64,000 nt of DNA from CAZRCG01 sp964598565 (GTDB taxonomy: Bacteria > Bdellovibrionota > UBA2394), in the NCBI GenBank assembly GCA_964598565.1, contig CAZRCG010000002.1, positions 62,001 through 126,000 on the forward strand, in the 5' to 3' direction. Below the pieces are notes generated by a model. The model did not search any database, was not told where the DNA came from, and saw only the letters and a program-made list of their open reading frames with translations. The position numbers were made by a program, and so were the translations under genes. Of this stretch, positions 49,217-58,749 are shown one piece after another (the first letter of the stretch is position 1; each line of letters begins with the position of its first letter).

Positions 49217-50685
49217 TGCGAACTAGGCGACTTCTGCTATGGGGACTCGTCATACTCATCATCGGACGCCTCTGTTATTGGACAGAGCCTTATGGCGTCT
49301 CCGTAGATGAATCGACCTATATGGCCATTGCCGAAACTATTCAAAACGGCGGTGTGCTCTATGAGTCGGCCGTCGATCGAAAACCTCCCGCACTTTTTTT
49401 CTTCTACGCTGGCCTTGGTTTGATTTTCGGCCCTTGGAATATTCACGCGCTGCATATCGTTTTTTTGTTCATCTTTCTGGGCATCGGTTTGGGCTTAAGG
49501 CAATTAAGTCGTCGCTTAACGAACGATATTACGAGCCCCGACATTGTCTTTTTTAGTTTCTGTCTTTTCTCGGCCTGTTTTCCCAGAGAAATTCTCTCAT
49601 CGAATGCTGAAATGCTGATGGTTTTAAGTTTGATTATTGGGCTTCTCTTCTATCCTAGGCACTGTTTTTTGGCCGGTATTTTCTTTTCGCTGTCCGTTTT
49701 TTTTAAGCAATACTCGGTTCTGATTTTTGGCCCCTTTCTTCTTGTGCACGACGTTCTTCGTCGCGGCGCCTTTCGACGTGAGTGGCTTTTGACGCTCGGC
49801 GGTGGTCTAGCCGGGGCATTGCCCTTTGTGATTTATTTTTACGCCCATCATGCCTTCGACGCCTTCATGCACTATACCTTTTTCGACGGTGTACAGTATG
49901 TAGCCGGCCCCAGAGCCGACGATGGTCGAGCTCCCTCGGGGTTGTTAGCGACGCTTGGCATGCTGGCAGCGTGGCTGCCGCTATGGATCGGCCTGGCGCG
50001 CACTTTGAGGCTGTCGAGAAACACCCATTCATCCTTGAACGCAAAAGAAATTTTGCCATGGCTCGCCGTCATCCTTGGATCTGCCGTAACCATTTATCTG
50101 TCAGGGCGCTATTACACGCATTATTTTTTCCCTCTCGTAGCATTTTTGTCTTTGCTGGGTGGTCTAGGACTGTCGCTTCTTAAGCAAGGCCCTCTCAAGC
50201 CAGTGCTTATGGCTCTGTCGCTTTTCATTTTTGTGGGATTTTCATTCTTCAATGTGCAGCGCGATCGCTTTATGAGCCATTCGTTCACTCGCCAGAAGCA
50301 GCAACTCATGCAAGACCTGTCTGTTTGGATCCAACAAGAAAGCGAACCCACCGATCGAATTGTGGTGTGGGGAATGGCCTCTCAAATTTACACCATGAGC
50401 GAGCGCGGCTCGGGCACACGCTTTATTTTTGCCGACTTTGTCGCTGGTCGACAGCCCGGACTTCATAGCGCCACGGCCGCCCCGAGCCCCGGCACAGAGG
50501 CCCAGTTCATCTCTGATCTTAGAAACAATCGGCCCCGTTATATCATTGATACGAGTCCAGCCAAGCTCAATGACTACCAATGGTTTCCCCTATCGCGAAA
50601 TCCTTCACTTTATTCAGAAGTTCAGGCAACTTATCGTCGTCGAGAGCTTGAGTTGCCATTTGAAGTCTGGGAGCGACTGCCTTAG
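49213..50685 (+). CDS. GT39/ArnT-like glycosyltransferase
   Basis: 490 residues with eleven or so helices. The first periplasmic loop contains VSVDESTYMAIAETIQNGG followed by DRKPPALFFFYA, the D-E and K-P-P motifs of GT-C enzymes of the PMT/ArnT/GT39 group. It would transfer a sugar from a polyprenol donor made by the preceding gene to a lipid or protein acceptor on the periplasmic side. A periplasmic C-terminal domain of about 120 residues ends the protein. Acceptor unknown. Confidence 0.8.
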   Translation: MMRTRRLLLWGLVILIIGRLCYWTEPYGVSVDESTYMAIAETIQNGGVLYESAVDRKPPALFFFYAGLGLIFGPWNIHALHIVFLFIFLGIGLGLRQLSRRLTNDITSPDIVFFSFCLFSACFPREILSSNAEMLMVLSLIIGLLFYPRHCFLAGIFFSLSVFFKQYSVLIFGPFLLVHDVLRRGAFRREWLLTLGGGLAGALPFVIYFYAHHAFDAFMHYTFFDGVQYVAGPRADDGRAPSGLLATLGMLAAWLPLWIGLARTLRLSRNTHSSLNAKEILPWLAVILGSAVTIYLSGRYYTHYFFPLVAFLSLLGGLGLSLLKQGPLKPVLMALSLFIFVGFSFFNVQRDRFMSHSFTRQKQQLMQDLSVWIQQESEPTDRIVVWGMASQIYTMSERGSGTRFIFADFVAGRQPGLHSATAAPSPGTEAQFISDLRNNRPRYIIDTSPAKLNDYQWFPLSRNPSLYSEVQATYRRRELELPFEVWERLP

Positions 50686-50763
50686 GCCTCCCTTTTTGGC
50701 CCAAGCTGTGCTATCGAGTGATTGGGTTTATTTAAAAAAGGGTTCTTTTCGAAAGGGGTGACT

Positions 50764-51459
50764 ATGAAACATGCACGCATCACAAAGGGTTTGGCGATAT
50801 CTTTCTGCACGGGGTTGATGTCTCTCGGGGCTATACCGTCGAACATAGCGGCTGACTCCAATCATGTGAGATATCAGGACAAGATGACAGAACTAACCGC
50901 TCTCAAAGAGACACTCACTAAAGAGGTCAAGAATCTTGAGGCCGTTTTAGAAACTAACGAAAAAGACGAAGACAGTATTTTGAGCGTCGTGAGCTCTCGG
51001 TCGCTCGCATTGCAAACTACGATCGAAAGGGACGAGTATCGATTTCAAACCATGATTCGTGAAATCCAAACTCGACTGAAAGAAATACACAGCGATTTGT
51101 CCGAAGATGATTTCGCAGAGAACTATAAAGACCTTGTCATAACTTACCTCAATCAAATCGAGAACGAAGGACTCAATATTAAGTTGGGCACTCTGAACAA
51201 TGCTATTGAGATCAATAAATTGCACTTGCAGTCGCTCTCACAAGAAATGCAACCACTCTTAAATCGCCGTGAAACTCTTATCATGCAGCGTGAACCCATC
51301 GCTAACCGTCTCGCGGAAACTCGACGCGATCTTCAGCTAACCAGCATTCGCTTGAGACGTTTGGAACTCATTGTGGCAGGCAAAATAAAACCCCATGCCA
51401 TCGACGGTGAGTCATCCCCGACCCTGGCGCTTCAATCGCAAGTTCAACCGCCCAAATAA
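50764..51459 (+). CDS. Exported coiled-coil protein, function unknown
   Basis: 231 residues from ATG 50764, chosen for AAAGGGG just upstream and a signal peptide directly after (KGLAISFCTGLMSLGAIPSNIAAD). The mature protein is almost entirely alpha-helical coiled coil (KMTELTALKETLTKEVKNLE, RFQTMIREIQTRLKEIHSDL). No membrane helix. It could be a periplasmic spacer or assembly protein. Its 3' end overlaps the convergent livF gene by 16 bases. Confidence 0.6.
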   Translation: MKHARITKGLAISFCTGLMSLGAIPSNIAADSNHVRYQDKMTELTALKETLTKEVKNLEAVLETNEKDEDSILSVVSSRSLALQTTIERDEYRFQTMIREIQTRLKEIHSDLSEDDFAENYKDLVITYLNQIENEGLNIKLGTLNNAIEINKLHLQSLSQEMQPLLNRRETLIMQREPIANRLAETRRDLQLTSIRLRRLELIVAGKIKPHAIDGESSPTLALQSQVQPPK

Positions 51460-52142
51460 GCGCGTTTGAGTTCTTCGTTTTGAGCCAAGTCGCTGGCGGC
51501 ACCCGAGGCGCAGATATCTCCTGTTTCGAGAACATATGCGCGTTGGGCGACTCTAAGCGCCATATGCGCATTTTGCTCAATGAGCAAAATGGTAATGCCT
51601 TCTTTTTGAATGGTCTCAATTAAGAAAAAGATTTGTTGAATAATCTTTGGGGCCAAACCTAACGAGGGCTCATCCAAGAGTAAAAGTTTCGGCTTCGACA
51701 GCAAGGCACGAGCTAAAGCCAACATTTGCTGCTCCCCGCCTGAGAGGGTACCGGCGTTTTGCATCAACCGATTCTTCAAAATGGGAAAGAGCGTGAACAA
51801 GGACTCAAGATCCTGTTCCCACTCGTCGCGATGATAGGCGCCAAGCTCTAAATTCTCTCGGACACTCAAAGTAGACAAAATACCTCGCCCCTCGGGCACT
51901 AACGCAAGCCCTCTCGACACAAGATGGTTCGTGGCAAGACCCCTCAAACTTTGCCCCGCAAATAAAACATCTCCTTTATACGGCACGGTATTCATGATGG
52001 CCTTCAATAGACTCGACTTGCCTGCTCCGTTAGCCCCCAAAAGAGCGACGATCTCGCCCTGACGAACTTCGAGCGAAACATTTCGAAGTGCCGATATGGC
52101 CCCATAACTTACCGATACATTTTTTAGTTCTAGAAGTGTCAT
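51444..52142 (-). CDS. livF: Branched-chain amino acid ABC transporter ATP-binding protein LivF
   Basis: 232 residues, the usual LivF length. Walker A GANGAGKSS, Q-loop LVPEGRGI, signature LSGGEQQML, Walker B LLLLDEPSLGLAPKI. The EGRGI and LGLAPKI segments are characteristic of LivF rather than LivG. Last gene of livK-H-M-G-F, coupled to livG by a four-base overlap. Confidence 0.95.
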   Translation of the reverse strand: MTLLELKNVSVSYGAISALRNVSLEVRQGEIVALLGANGAGKSSLLKAIMNTVPYKGDVLFAGQSLRGLATNHLVSRGLALVPEGRGILSTLSVRENLELGAYHRDEWEQDLESLFTLFPILKNRLMQNAGTLSGGEQQMLALARALLSKPKLLLLDEPSLGLAPKIIQQIFFLIETIQKEGITILLIEQNAHMALRVAQRAYVLETGDICASGAASDLAQNEELKRAYLGG

Positions 52143-52906
52143 ACTTGAGTTTCTTCTCCTAGATAGGCACGAATGACTTTGGGATCTGCCTTAATCTCTT
52201 CGGGCCGACCATGAGAAATGAGCACTCCATGATCTAAAACATAAATGCGCTGGCACAAGCCCATAATAAATTTCATGTCGTGCTCGATGACGAGAATTCC
52301 CACCCTAAAACGATCTCGAACAAAACGTATCAGCTCGAGAAGATCTGCCGTCTCTTGATTGTTCATACCTGCTGCAGGCTCATCTAAAAAAAGAATACGG
52401 GGGCCCGTCGCTAGTGCTCGCACAATTTCTAAACGACGCTGATCACCATAGGGCAAATTTTTGGCCAGTTCGTCTACCTTAGACTCTAACTTGAAAATTT
52501 TTAAAAGCTCGAACGCCGACTCGTAAACTTCGGCCTCATTGCGGCGAAATCTTGGTGTTCTTAAGAGTTCATCCCACATGCGGTAGGTTACCTTTAAGTG
52601 TGACGCAACCAAGACATTGTCGATGACACTCAAATCTTTGAAGAGCCGAATATTTTGAAACGTTCGTGCAGCCTTTCCATCGTTGGTTACTTGGTAACAA
52701 CGATAGCCTTTTAAGTCCTGACCTCCTAAAGAAACACGCCCTCGAGTAGGACGGTAGATGCAGGTCATCAAATTAAACAGGGTCGTTTTTCCTGCGCCGT
52801 TTGGCCCGATCAATCCGACAATCTCATTGGTTTCAACACGCAGCGAAACGTTCTGAACCGCCTTCAGGCCGCCAAATTCAATGCTGATATTATCGACTTC
52901 AAGCAT
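52139..52906 (-). CDS. livG: Branched-chain amino acid ABC transporter ATP-binding protein LivG
   Basis: 255 residues from ATG 52906 (MLEVDNISIEFGGLKAVQNV), which has AAGG upstream; an upstream ATG would add 16 unconserved residues within livM. Walker A GPNGAGKTT, the ARTFQNIRLF segment typical of LivG, degenerate signature LPYGDQRRLEI, Walker B ILFLDEPAAGMNNQE, and IEHDMKFIM. Overlaps livM by eight bases. Confidence 0.95.
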   Translation of the reverse strand: MLEVDNISIEFGGLKAVQNVSLRVETNEIVGLIGPNGAGKTTLFNLMTCIYRPTRGRVSLGGQDLKGYRCYQVTNDGKAARTFQNIRLFKDLSVIDNVLVASHLKVTYRMWDELLRTPRFRRNEAEVYESAFELLKIFKLESKVDELAKNLPYGDQRRLEIVRALATGPRILFLDEPAAGMNNQETADLLELIRFVRDRFRVGILVIEHDMKFIMGLCQRIYVLDHGVLISHGRPEEIKADPKVIRAYLGEETQV

Positions 52907-53867
52907 GGTCGGCCTTCGATGGCTTCCAACCCTTCCAAAGTTCTCTGGTTCCAAAGATCCCTTGAGGACGAGTTAACATAATTAAAATCAGAACGAGGGC
53001 ATAAATCACCATGCGTAAATCAACGCCCGTCAAATCTTGAAGAGGTCTCAAGGCTTCAAGAAGCGCCGTTAAAAAAATGGCCGAGAAGATCGACCCCGTC
53101 AAAGATCCCATACCACCCAGAACGACCATGGCAATAATCTGAAAACTGTAACTAAAACTAAAACTCGATGGATTCAAATAACTGTAGTGGTGAGCAAAAA
53201 GTGCTCCGGCAATACCCGCAAAAAAAGAAGCCGTAACGAAGGCTTTCACTTTGATACGAGTGGTGGAAAGGCCCATAGCCGTTGCGGCCGTCTCATCATC
53301 TCTCACCGCCATAAACTGCTTGCCCGGAATGCTCGTCGTCAAGCGCACCAGCGTCAGCACCGTGATAACGACCCATGCCGTGATCCAATAAAGATTGGTC
53401 CACTGCGGAATACCAATCATCCCACGAGCTCCGCCCACAGCGTCGACATTTAAAATGGTCACGCGAATAATTTCGCCAAAGCCCAAAGTTACAATGGCCA
53501 AATAGTCTCCCTTTAATCGAAGAGAGGGAATGCCCACCACGAGCCCCACAAGGGCCGACGCCACGCCTCCCAAAAGAGTGATCAGTAGAAAATACAGAGG
53601 CTCCCAAGTACTGCCGACCGCCATGGGAAAGAGCACGGTGGAAAAACCGGCTGACATATACGCACCTACCGCCATAAACCCGGCATGGCCCATAGAAAAC
53701 TGGCCCGTAAAACCATTCACCAAATTGAGACTGACGGCCAAAATCACATTGATACCACAAAGAGCTGCTACCATTTGCGGATAAGGTGACAAACCCTCTG
53801 TGAGAACCAATCCAATCGCGACAATCACGATAGCCGCGAGCGCAAAATCTCGAACGATTAACTTCAT
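52899..53867 (-). CDS. livM: Branched-chain amino acid ABC transporter permease LivM
   Basis: 322 residues with about ten helices. Contains SLNLVNGFTGQFSMGHAGFMAVGAY and the inner loop AVRDDETAATAMG, which is the EAA-type coupling region contacting LivG/LivF. Closing helix LILIMLTRPQGIFGTRELW is typical. Overlaps livH by four bases. Confidence 0.94.
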   Translation of the reverse strand: MKLIVRDFALAAIVIVAIGLVLTEGLSPYPQMVAALCGINVILAVSLNLVNGFTGQFSMGHAGFMAVGAYMSAGFSTVLFPMAVGSTWEPLYFLLITLLGGVASALVGLVVGIPSLRLKGDYLAIVTLGFGEIIRVTILNVDAVGGARGMIGIPQWTNLYWITAWVVITVLTLVRLTTSIPGKQFMAVRDDETAATAMGLSTTRIKVKAFVTASFFAGIAGALFAHHYSYLNPSSFSFSYSFQIIAMVVLGGMGSLTGSIFSAIFLTALLEALRPLQDLTGVDLRMVIYALVLILIMLTRPQGIFGTRELWKGWKPSKADHA

Positions 53868-54772
53868 ACCTTCTCTATTCGAACTTTTCCTTTGAGGCCA
53901 CTCGGCTTAAACAGAAGTACCAAAATCAAAATCGCGAACGCAATGGCATCTCGAAACGAACTTGAAACAAACGCCACGGTCATTTCTTCCGCTAATCCCA
54001 TCAAAATTCCACCAATCATCGCACCCGCAATGCTACCGATGCCTCCTAAGACGGCCGCTACAAAGGCTTTAAGCCCCAGCAAAGAGCCCATTAAAGGATC
54101 AACTTTAGGATAGAGCGAAGCAACCAGTGTGCCAGCCGCCGCCGCCAAGACACTGCCCAAAACAAATGTAAACGCAATGATACGATTGACGGGCAAACCC
54201 AAAAGCGCAGCTATCGGTGGGCTCTCAGAAACCGCTCTCATCGCAATGCCAATTTTTGTCTTATGAATAATGAACTCTAAGCCAATCATCAGACAGCATG
54301 AAAGAAGAAGTACCGTCATCTGCAAATTCGAAACTTGAACGCCCAAAAAAGAGAACAATGTCGAGCGAGTCACAAGCTCAGGATAACTCTGAGGAATCGC
54401 TCCAAAGATAAAATCGAGCTGCATGAAATATTGTATAAACAGCGAAACTCCAATCGCGGTGATCAAGCAGTTAATTCGAGGGGCTGCTCGAAGAGGTCGG
54501 TAGGCCAATCGTTCGATAAGAAGGCCAACGACCGCGCAGAGAATCATAGCCAAAAATAAAACCATCAAAAATACCGAAAGCGACGGAGGAGATGAGCCCA
54601 TCACGACGGGAGCCAAATAGAAACCAAAGACCGCCCCTAACATCACCACCTCTCCGTGGGCAAAATTGATAAGTTGCAAGATGCCGTAGACCATCGAGTA
54701 GCCGATCGCAATGAGCGCATAAATACTGCCAAGCAGAAGACCATTCATCAAATGCTGCATCAAATCTGGCAA
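53864..54772 (-). CDS. livH: Branched-chain amino acid ABC transporter permease LivH
   Basis: 302 residues, eight or so helices. Begins MQHLMNGLLLGSIYALIAIGYSMVYGILQLINFAHGEV, the hallmark of LivH, and has the inner loop AMRAVSESPPIAALLGLPVN plus FVAAVLGGIGSIAGAMIGGIL. Follows livK after 13 bases. Confidence 0.95.
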   Translation of the reverse strand: MPDLMQHLMNGLLLGSIYALIAIGYSMVYGILQLINFAHGEVVMLGAVFGFYLAPVVMGSSPPSLSVFLMVLFLAMILCAVVGLLIERLAYRPLRAAPRINCLITAIGVSLFIQYFMQLDFIFGAIPQSYPELVTRSTLFSFLGVQVSNLQMTVLLLSCCLMIGLEFIIHKTKIGIAMRAVSESPPIAALLGLPVNRIIAFTFVLGSVLAAAAGTLVASLYPKVDPLMGSLLGLKAFVAAVLGGIGSIAGAMIGGILMGLAEEMTVAFVSSSFRDAIAFAILILVLLFKPSGLKGKVRIEKV

Positions 54773-54785
54773 ATCAGATCTCTCC

Positions 54786-55946
54786 TCAAGGGAATACTCG
54801 CGTTACAAATTTGTAGGCCTTTTCTTTCACTTCTAATACCACAGCAGGCTTTTTCGCATTTCGCTCGGCATCGATTGTAATAATGCCCGTGACGGCAGAA
54901 AAATCTTTGGTTTGAGCTAAAGCATCGCGAATATCTTCACCAGACAAACTCTTGGCCCGTTTCAGAGCATCCACAATCACCAACGCCGCATCATGACCGA
55001 GAGCCGCCATGCTATCAGGCACTTGATTAAATCGTGCCTTGTAACGGTTCACAAAATCTTGAACCTTCGGATCTTGGTCTTCCACACTATAGTGATTAGA
55101 AATATAGCTGGGCTCCAAGGCCTTACCTGCAATATCAAAAAGCTTAGGAGAATCCCATCCATCACCTCCCATAAAAGGCATTTTCATTCCAAGTTCTCGA
55201 GCTTGCTTGAGCATAAGTCCGACTTCGGAGTAATAGCCGGTTACGACGACTACATCGGGATTTTTTCCTCTGACATCGGTGAGTTGGGCCTTAAAGTCAA
55301 TATCGCCACTGACGAAGTTCTGCTCGGCGACAATCTCCCCACCCAGTTCTTTGAAACGATTTCGAAATACTTCGCTTAAACCCACCGAATAATCATTCTT
55401 ACGATCTGTAATAATGGCAGCTTTTTTTAGCTTCAGATTCTCAGCCGCAAACTTGGCAATGACGGCCCCTTGAAATGGGTCGGTAAAACACACTCGAAAT
55501 ACAAAATCTCCTACAGCTGTTACCTTCGGGTTCGTACTTGCGGGCGTCACCATAGGTATGCGGTAGCGCTGCGCGATCGGTGCCACTGCGAGCGAACGAG
55601 AACTGGCGACCTCTCCCAAAAGCACATGTACTTTATCTTGAGTAATTAGGCGAGTTGCGACATTCACCGCGACTTCGGGTTTTCCCTCATCATCTAAGCT
55701 GATCAGCTTAATCTTTTTACCGCGAATGCCTCCTGCTTCATTCACCTGATCAATCACCATTGTCACGCCGTTATGAGTTGAGACTCCAAAGCTGGCGTCA
55801 TTTCCAGTCATCGACCCGTATTCTCCAATGCGAATTATATCGTCGTCTGCAGGTGACGCTCCTTTCTTGCAGGACATTTCGACAAACCCCATCACAATGA
55901 GCACAATAAAGATCCCTCGATAGCTTGTAAGAAAATTTGTCTTCAT
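54786..55946 (-). CDS. livK: Branched-chain amino acid-type substrate-binding lipoprotein LivK/LivJ
   Basis: 386 residues. A signal peptide with lipobox (FVEMSCKK) makes it a lipoprotein, as Gram-negative LivK normally is not; this occurs in deltaproteobacterial relatives. The periplasmic-binding fold of the Peripla_BP_6 type is clear: IRIGEYGSMTGNDASFG, LISLDDEGKPEVAVNVATRLI, GEVASSRSLAVAPIAQ, VTPASTNPKV, VFRVCFTDPFQG. Strong ribosome binding site (AAGGAGG). Ligand may be branched-chain or other amino acids. First gene of the five-gene unit. Confidence 0.92.
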   Translation of the reverse strand: MKTNFLTSYRGIFIVLIVMGFVEMSCKKGASPADDDIIRIGEYGSMTGNDASFGVSTHNGVTMVIDQVNEAGGIRGKKIKLISLDDEGKPEVAVNVATRLITQDKVHVLLGEVASSRSLAVAPIAQRYRIPMVTPASTNPKVTAVGDFVFRVCFTDPFQGAVIAKFAAENLKLKKAAIITDRKNDYSVGLSEVFRNRFKELGGEIVAEQNFVSGDIDFKAQLTDVRGKNPDVVVVTGYYSEVGLMLKQARELGMKMPFMGGDGWDSPKLFDIAGKALEPSYISNHYSVEDQDPKVQDFVNRYKARFNQVPDSMAALGHDAALVIVDALKRAKSLSGEDIRDALAQTKDFSAVTGIITIDAERNAKKPAVVLEVKEKAYKFVTRVFP

Positions 55947-55971
55947 AGCAGGAACCTCCTTGCTTTAATTT

Positions 55972-56442
55972 TTACTTCAATCGTTTGATAATATGCCATC
56001 CAAAGGGTGACTTCTGAGAATCATAAGGGGCCATACCAATTTCACCGGGATTCAGAGAAAAAGCCGCATCTCCAAAACTAGGCACCATCTGCTCCCTCGG
56101 AAACTCGCTGCCCTGAGGAGCTACCCCCAGATTCGACATGCCATAAATTCCCGGCACCTGATCGTCGCTGAGTTCCTTAACTAAGGCTTCAAAAGGCTCG
56201 CCCTTTTGAGCTCGTTCCAAGGCCGTCTTGGCAAGAGCTTCTGCTTCTTGCTGGCTACGCTTGACCAACTTACCCGGAAGAGAGCCTTCAAAGCCGATTA
56301 AAATATGCTGCACTTCCACGCGTTCTACTGTAGCTGGTGCCTCAGCCGCTTTCTTACAAGAGGTACTTAATGTCGAAGTCATAAAAATGAATACTCCTAG
56401 AAAAAATAGTCGTTGAAATAATCCTGCACCCATCATCGTCAT
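55972..56442 (-). CDS. Parvulin-type peptidyl-prolyl isomerase lipoprotein
   Basis: 156 residues from ATG 56442, chosen for GAGAGGA upstream. Signal peptide with lipobox (LSTSCKK). The rest is a single parvulin domain: VEVQHILIGFEG, AEALAKTALERAQKGEPFEALVKEL, then GNLGV-like SNLGVAPQGS, FGDAAFSLNPGEIG and the closing PFGWHIIKRL. It would assist folding of exported proteins at the membrane. It is just upstream of livK with 25 bases between; no other link to transport is apparent. Confidence 0.85.
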   Translation of the reverse strand: MTMMGAGLFQRLFFLGVFIFMTSTLSTSCKKAAEAPATVERVEVQHILIGFEGSLPGKLVKRSQQEAEALAKTALERAQKGEPFEALVKELSDDQVPGIYGMSNLGVAPQGSEFPREQMVPSFGDAAFSLNPGEIGMAPYDSQKSPFGWHIIKRLK

Positions 56443-56569
56443 AAAAAAATCCTCTCGGTACCACAACGAAAACCCCCCGCCCCCCATTCAAGAAGAAAAG
56501 ACTCTGAAAGATCAACTATTAAGAATTCTAAGCTGACTCTCACCCCGACCGCCTGATAGGAGTAAATCT

Positions 56570-57172
56570 ATGGCCGGCCACAGCAACGGGAGCAAGGTGA
56601 ATCGCGCCACTCTAGCGGATGACACGACAACCCCGAAAACTCTTCGTATTTTAGCCGTCGACCCCGGCTCTCGAACGAGTGGATTTGCAGTTGTGGACAT
56701 AAACGGTACAGCTCCCAAGCGCATCGCCAGCGGGGTCATTGTTCTTGATGCGGGCGAGCGACTTTCTCAACGTCTTTGCGTTCTTCGCGATGATCTTAAA
56801 CATATTTTAAACCGCTACAGACCCGACGAAGCGGTCGTCGAGTCGATATTCTTTTCTCGAAACGCTCAGTCTGCCCTCATCTTAGGTCATGCTCGCGGCA
56901 TCGTTCTGAGTGTGCTTGAAGACTATGGGCTTCCCATTTTTGAGTACAGCCCGGCCGAAATTAAACAGAATATTTCGGGCTCTGGACGGGCGTCAAAAAC
57001 CTCCATGGCAGAAATGGTCAAGCTTCTTTTGAAAAGCCCTCGCTCGTTTGAGTTTAAAACTTCAGATGAGTCAGATGCGCTTGCCATTGCGCTGGCGCAT
57101 GCGCAAATTAGAAGGTGGAAACATTATGATAGGACATCTTCAAGGACGATTAATTTTAAAGGGGCTGACTAG
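56570..57172 (+). CDS. ruvC: Crossover junction endodeoxyribonuclease RuvC
   Basis: 200 residues from ATG 56570 (TAGGAGT upstream). There is an N-terminal extension of about 25 residues before the RNase H-like core (RILAVDPGSRTSGFAVVD, with the first catalytic Asp). The second catalytic acid is in AVVESIFFSRNAQSAL, then ARGIVLSVLEDYGLPIFEYSPAEIK; the last acids are in SDESDALAIALAH. RuvC resolves Holliday junctions. Its 3' end overlaps ruvA by 47 bases. Confidence 0.95.
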   Translation: MAGHSNGSKVNRATLADDTTTPKTLRILAVDPGSRTSGFAVVDINGTAPKRIASGVIVLDAGERLSQRLCVLRDDLKHILNRYRPDEAVVESIFFSRNAQSALILGHARGIVLSVLEDYGLPIFEYSPAEIKQNISGSGRASKTSMAEMVKLLLKSPRSFEFKTSDESDALAIALAHAQIRRWKHYDRTSSRTINFKGAD

Positions 57173-57710
57173 TTCCATTATTGACTGCCATGGGGTGGGT
57201 TACGAAGTGGTCCATACGCCCAGGACGTCAGAGGCCTTGCGCTCCGAAACGGCATCTCTGTTTATTCATACCCATGTGCGTGAAGACGGCATTCAACTCT
57301 TTGCGTTTATCAGCGAACAAGAACGTTCTTTGTTTCGAGAACTGACGCGCGTGACAGGCATCGGTCCCAAATTGGCATTGGCCGTCTTGACCGCGCTTGC
57401 TCCAAATGAAATTGCCTCTGCCATTCAGACCAAAGACATTGCGCGCCTGCAGGGCATACCCGGGGTGGGAAAAAAAACGGCCGAAAGAATTTGCCTTGAT
57501 TTGGCCGACCGCTTCAAAAGCATTATGGTGACGTCAGAATCTCGACCCCAGTCGCATGAACTCGAAAGCATTCTGCTCAATCTAGGTTATCAAAAATCAG
57601 ATATTCAGAGAGTGATTCAAAAAACACAGGCTGCTCAAACAGGTCTGGCCCTAGAGGAGCTTGTAAAACTATCACTTAAGGAACTGTCGACTCAAAGGAG
57701 CCTTCAATGA
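57126..57710 (+). CDS. ruvA: Holliday junction branch migration protein RuvA
   Basis: 194 residues from ATG 57126 (MIGHLQGRLILKG), inside the end of ruvC; the longer frame start at 57048 has no family support. Domain I is an OB fold, then the two helix-hairpin-helix motifs (RVTGIGPKLALAVL and LQGIPGVGKKTAERI), then a C-terminal three-helix domain that binds RuvB. Overlaps ruvB by four bases. Confidence 0.95.
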   Translation: MIGHLQGRLILKGLTSSIIDCHGVGYEVVHTPRTSEALRSETASLFIHTHVREDGIQLFAFISEQERSLFRELTRVTGIGPKLALAVLTALAPNEIASAIQTKDIARLQGIPGVGKKTAERICLDLADRFKSIMVTSESRPQSHELESILLNLGYQKSDIQRVIQKTQAAQTGLALEELVKLSLKELSTQRSLQ

Positions 57711-58744
57711 TTGTGGATCATGAAACAGAGAATCCCGAAGGCGAACGCATTGTTTCGGTGAACGTTCAAGATGACTTGCCGTCTTTGCGTCCCTTGAGCC
57801 TGCGTGAGTTTATTGGACAGAATCAACTTAAAGAGAATCTCGCTGTCTTCATTGAGTCTGCCCGCAAACAGCAAATTCCTTTGGATCATGTCTTACTGTC
57901 AGGACCTCCCGGCTTAGGTAAAACGACGCTTGCCACCATCATCTCCAAGGAGATGGGCGTGAACTTAAAAATAACGTCGGGGCCGTCTATTGAAAAGGCG
58001 GGCGACCTTGCAGCACTTCTGACACAGTTAGAACGATCAGATATTTTGTTTATTGACGAGATTCACCGATTGCCGCGAACCATCGAAGAAATACTCTACT
58101 CGGCCATGGAAGATTTTAAACTCGACTTGATGGTGGGAGAAGGCCCCACCGCACGATCATTGCGCATCGAAATCCCCCCCTTCACTCTCGTGGGTGCAAC
58201 GACTCGCAGTGGGCTCTTGTCGTCTCCGCTACGATCGCGCTTTGGCATTCCTCTTCATTTAGATTTTTATACCGACGAGCAAATGGCAGAAATTGTTTCA
58301 CGATCGGCGAAAATTCTGGCGCTCGACCTCAAAGCCGACGCTTCTCTCGAGATTGCTCGACGATCACGTCGAACTCCTCGAATCGCGAATCGCCTTTTGC
58401 GACGGGTTCGTGATTTTGCCATTGCGGGCGATCATCCGGCCGTCTCACTCACGCTCGCTCAATCGAGCCTCGACAAACTCAATGTCGATACCTGCGGACT
58501 CGATTCACTCGATAAGAAACTGATGTTGGCGATTATAGATCAGTTTAAAGGAGGCCCCGTGGGCATTGATACGCTGAGCGCCTTTCTCAATGAAGAGCGA
58601 GATACTCTTGAAGAACTCTGTGAGCCCTTTCTTTTGCAGGCCGGACTTCTTTCGCGCTCGTCCCGAGGAAGAATTGTCACCGATCAGGGCTACAATCATC
58701 TAAAGAAAAAGAGAGAGACCGACCTCCCTCTCTTTCAAAATTAG
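57707..58744 (+). CDS. ruvB: Holliday junction branch migration ATPase RuvB
   Basis: 345 residues. Walker A GPPGLGKTT, Walker B LFIDEIHRL, sensor 1 VGATTRSGLLSSPLRSRFG, and the C-terminal winged helix (GGPVGIDTLSAFLNEERDTLEE). N-terminus contains LRPLSLREFIGQ. Strong ribosome binding site AAAGGAG. Completes a compact ruvCAB operon. Confidence 0.97.
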   Translation: MIVDHETENPEGERIVSVNVQDDLPSLRPLSLREFIGQNQLKENLAVFIESARKQQIPLDHVLLSGPPGLGKTTLATIISKEMGVNLKITSGPSIEKAGDLAALLTQLERSDILFIDEIHRLPRTIEEILYSAMEDFKLDLMVGEGPTARSLRIEIPPFTLVGATTRSGLLSSPLRSRFGIPLHLDFYTDEQMAEIVSRSAKILALDLKADASLEIARRSRRTPRIANRLLRRVRDFAIAGDHPAVSLTLAQSSLDKLNVDTCGLDSLDKKLMLAIIDQFKGGPVGIDTLSAFLNEERDTLEELCEPFLLQAGLLSRSSRGRIVTDQGYNHLKKKRETDLPLFQN

Positions 58745-58749
58745 GCCTA

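Noticed and set aside
57048..57125. Longer RuvA start
   Set aside because: The residues encoded lie within ruvC and do not match RuvA; ATG 57126 gives the standard MIGHLQGRL start.
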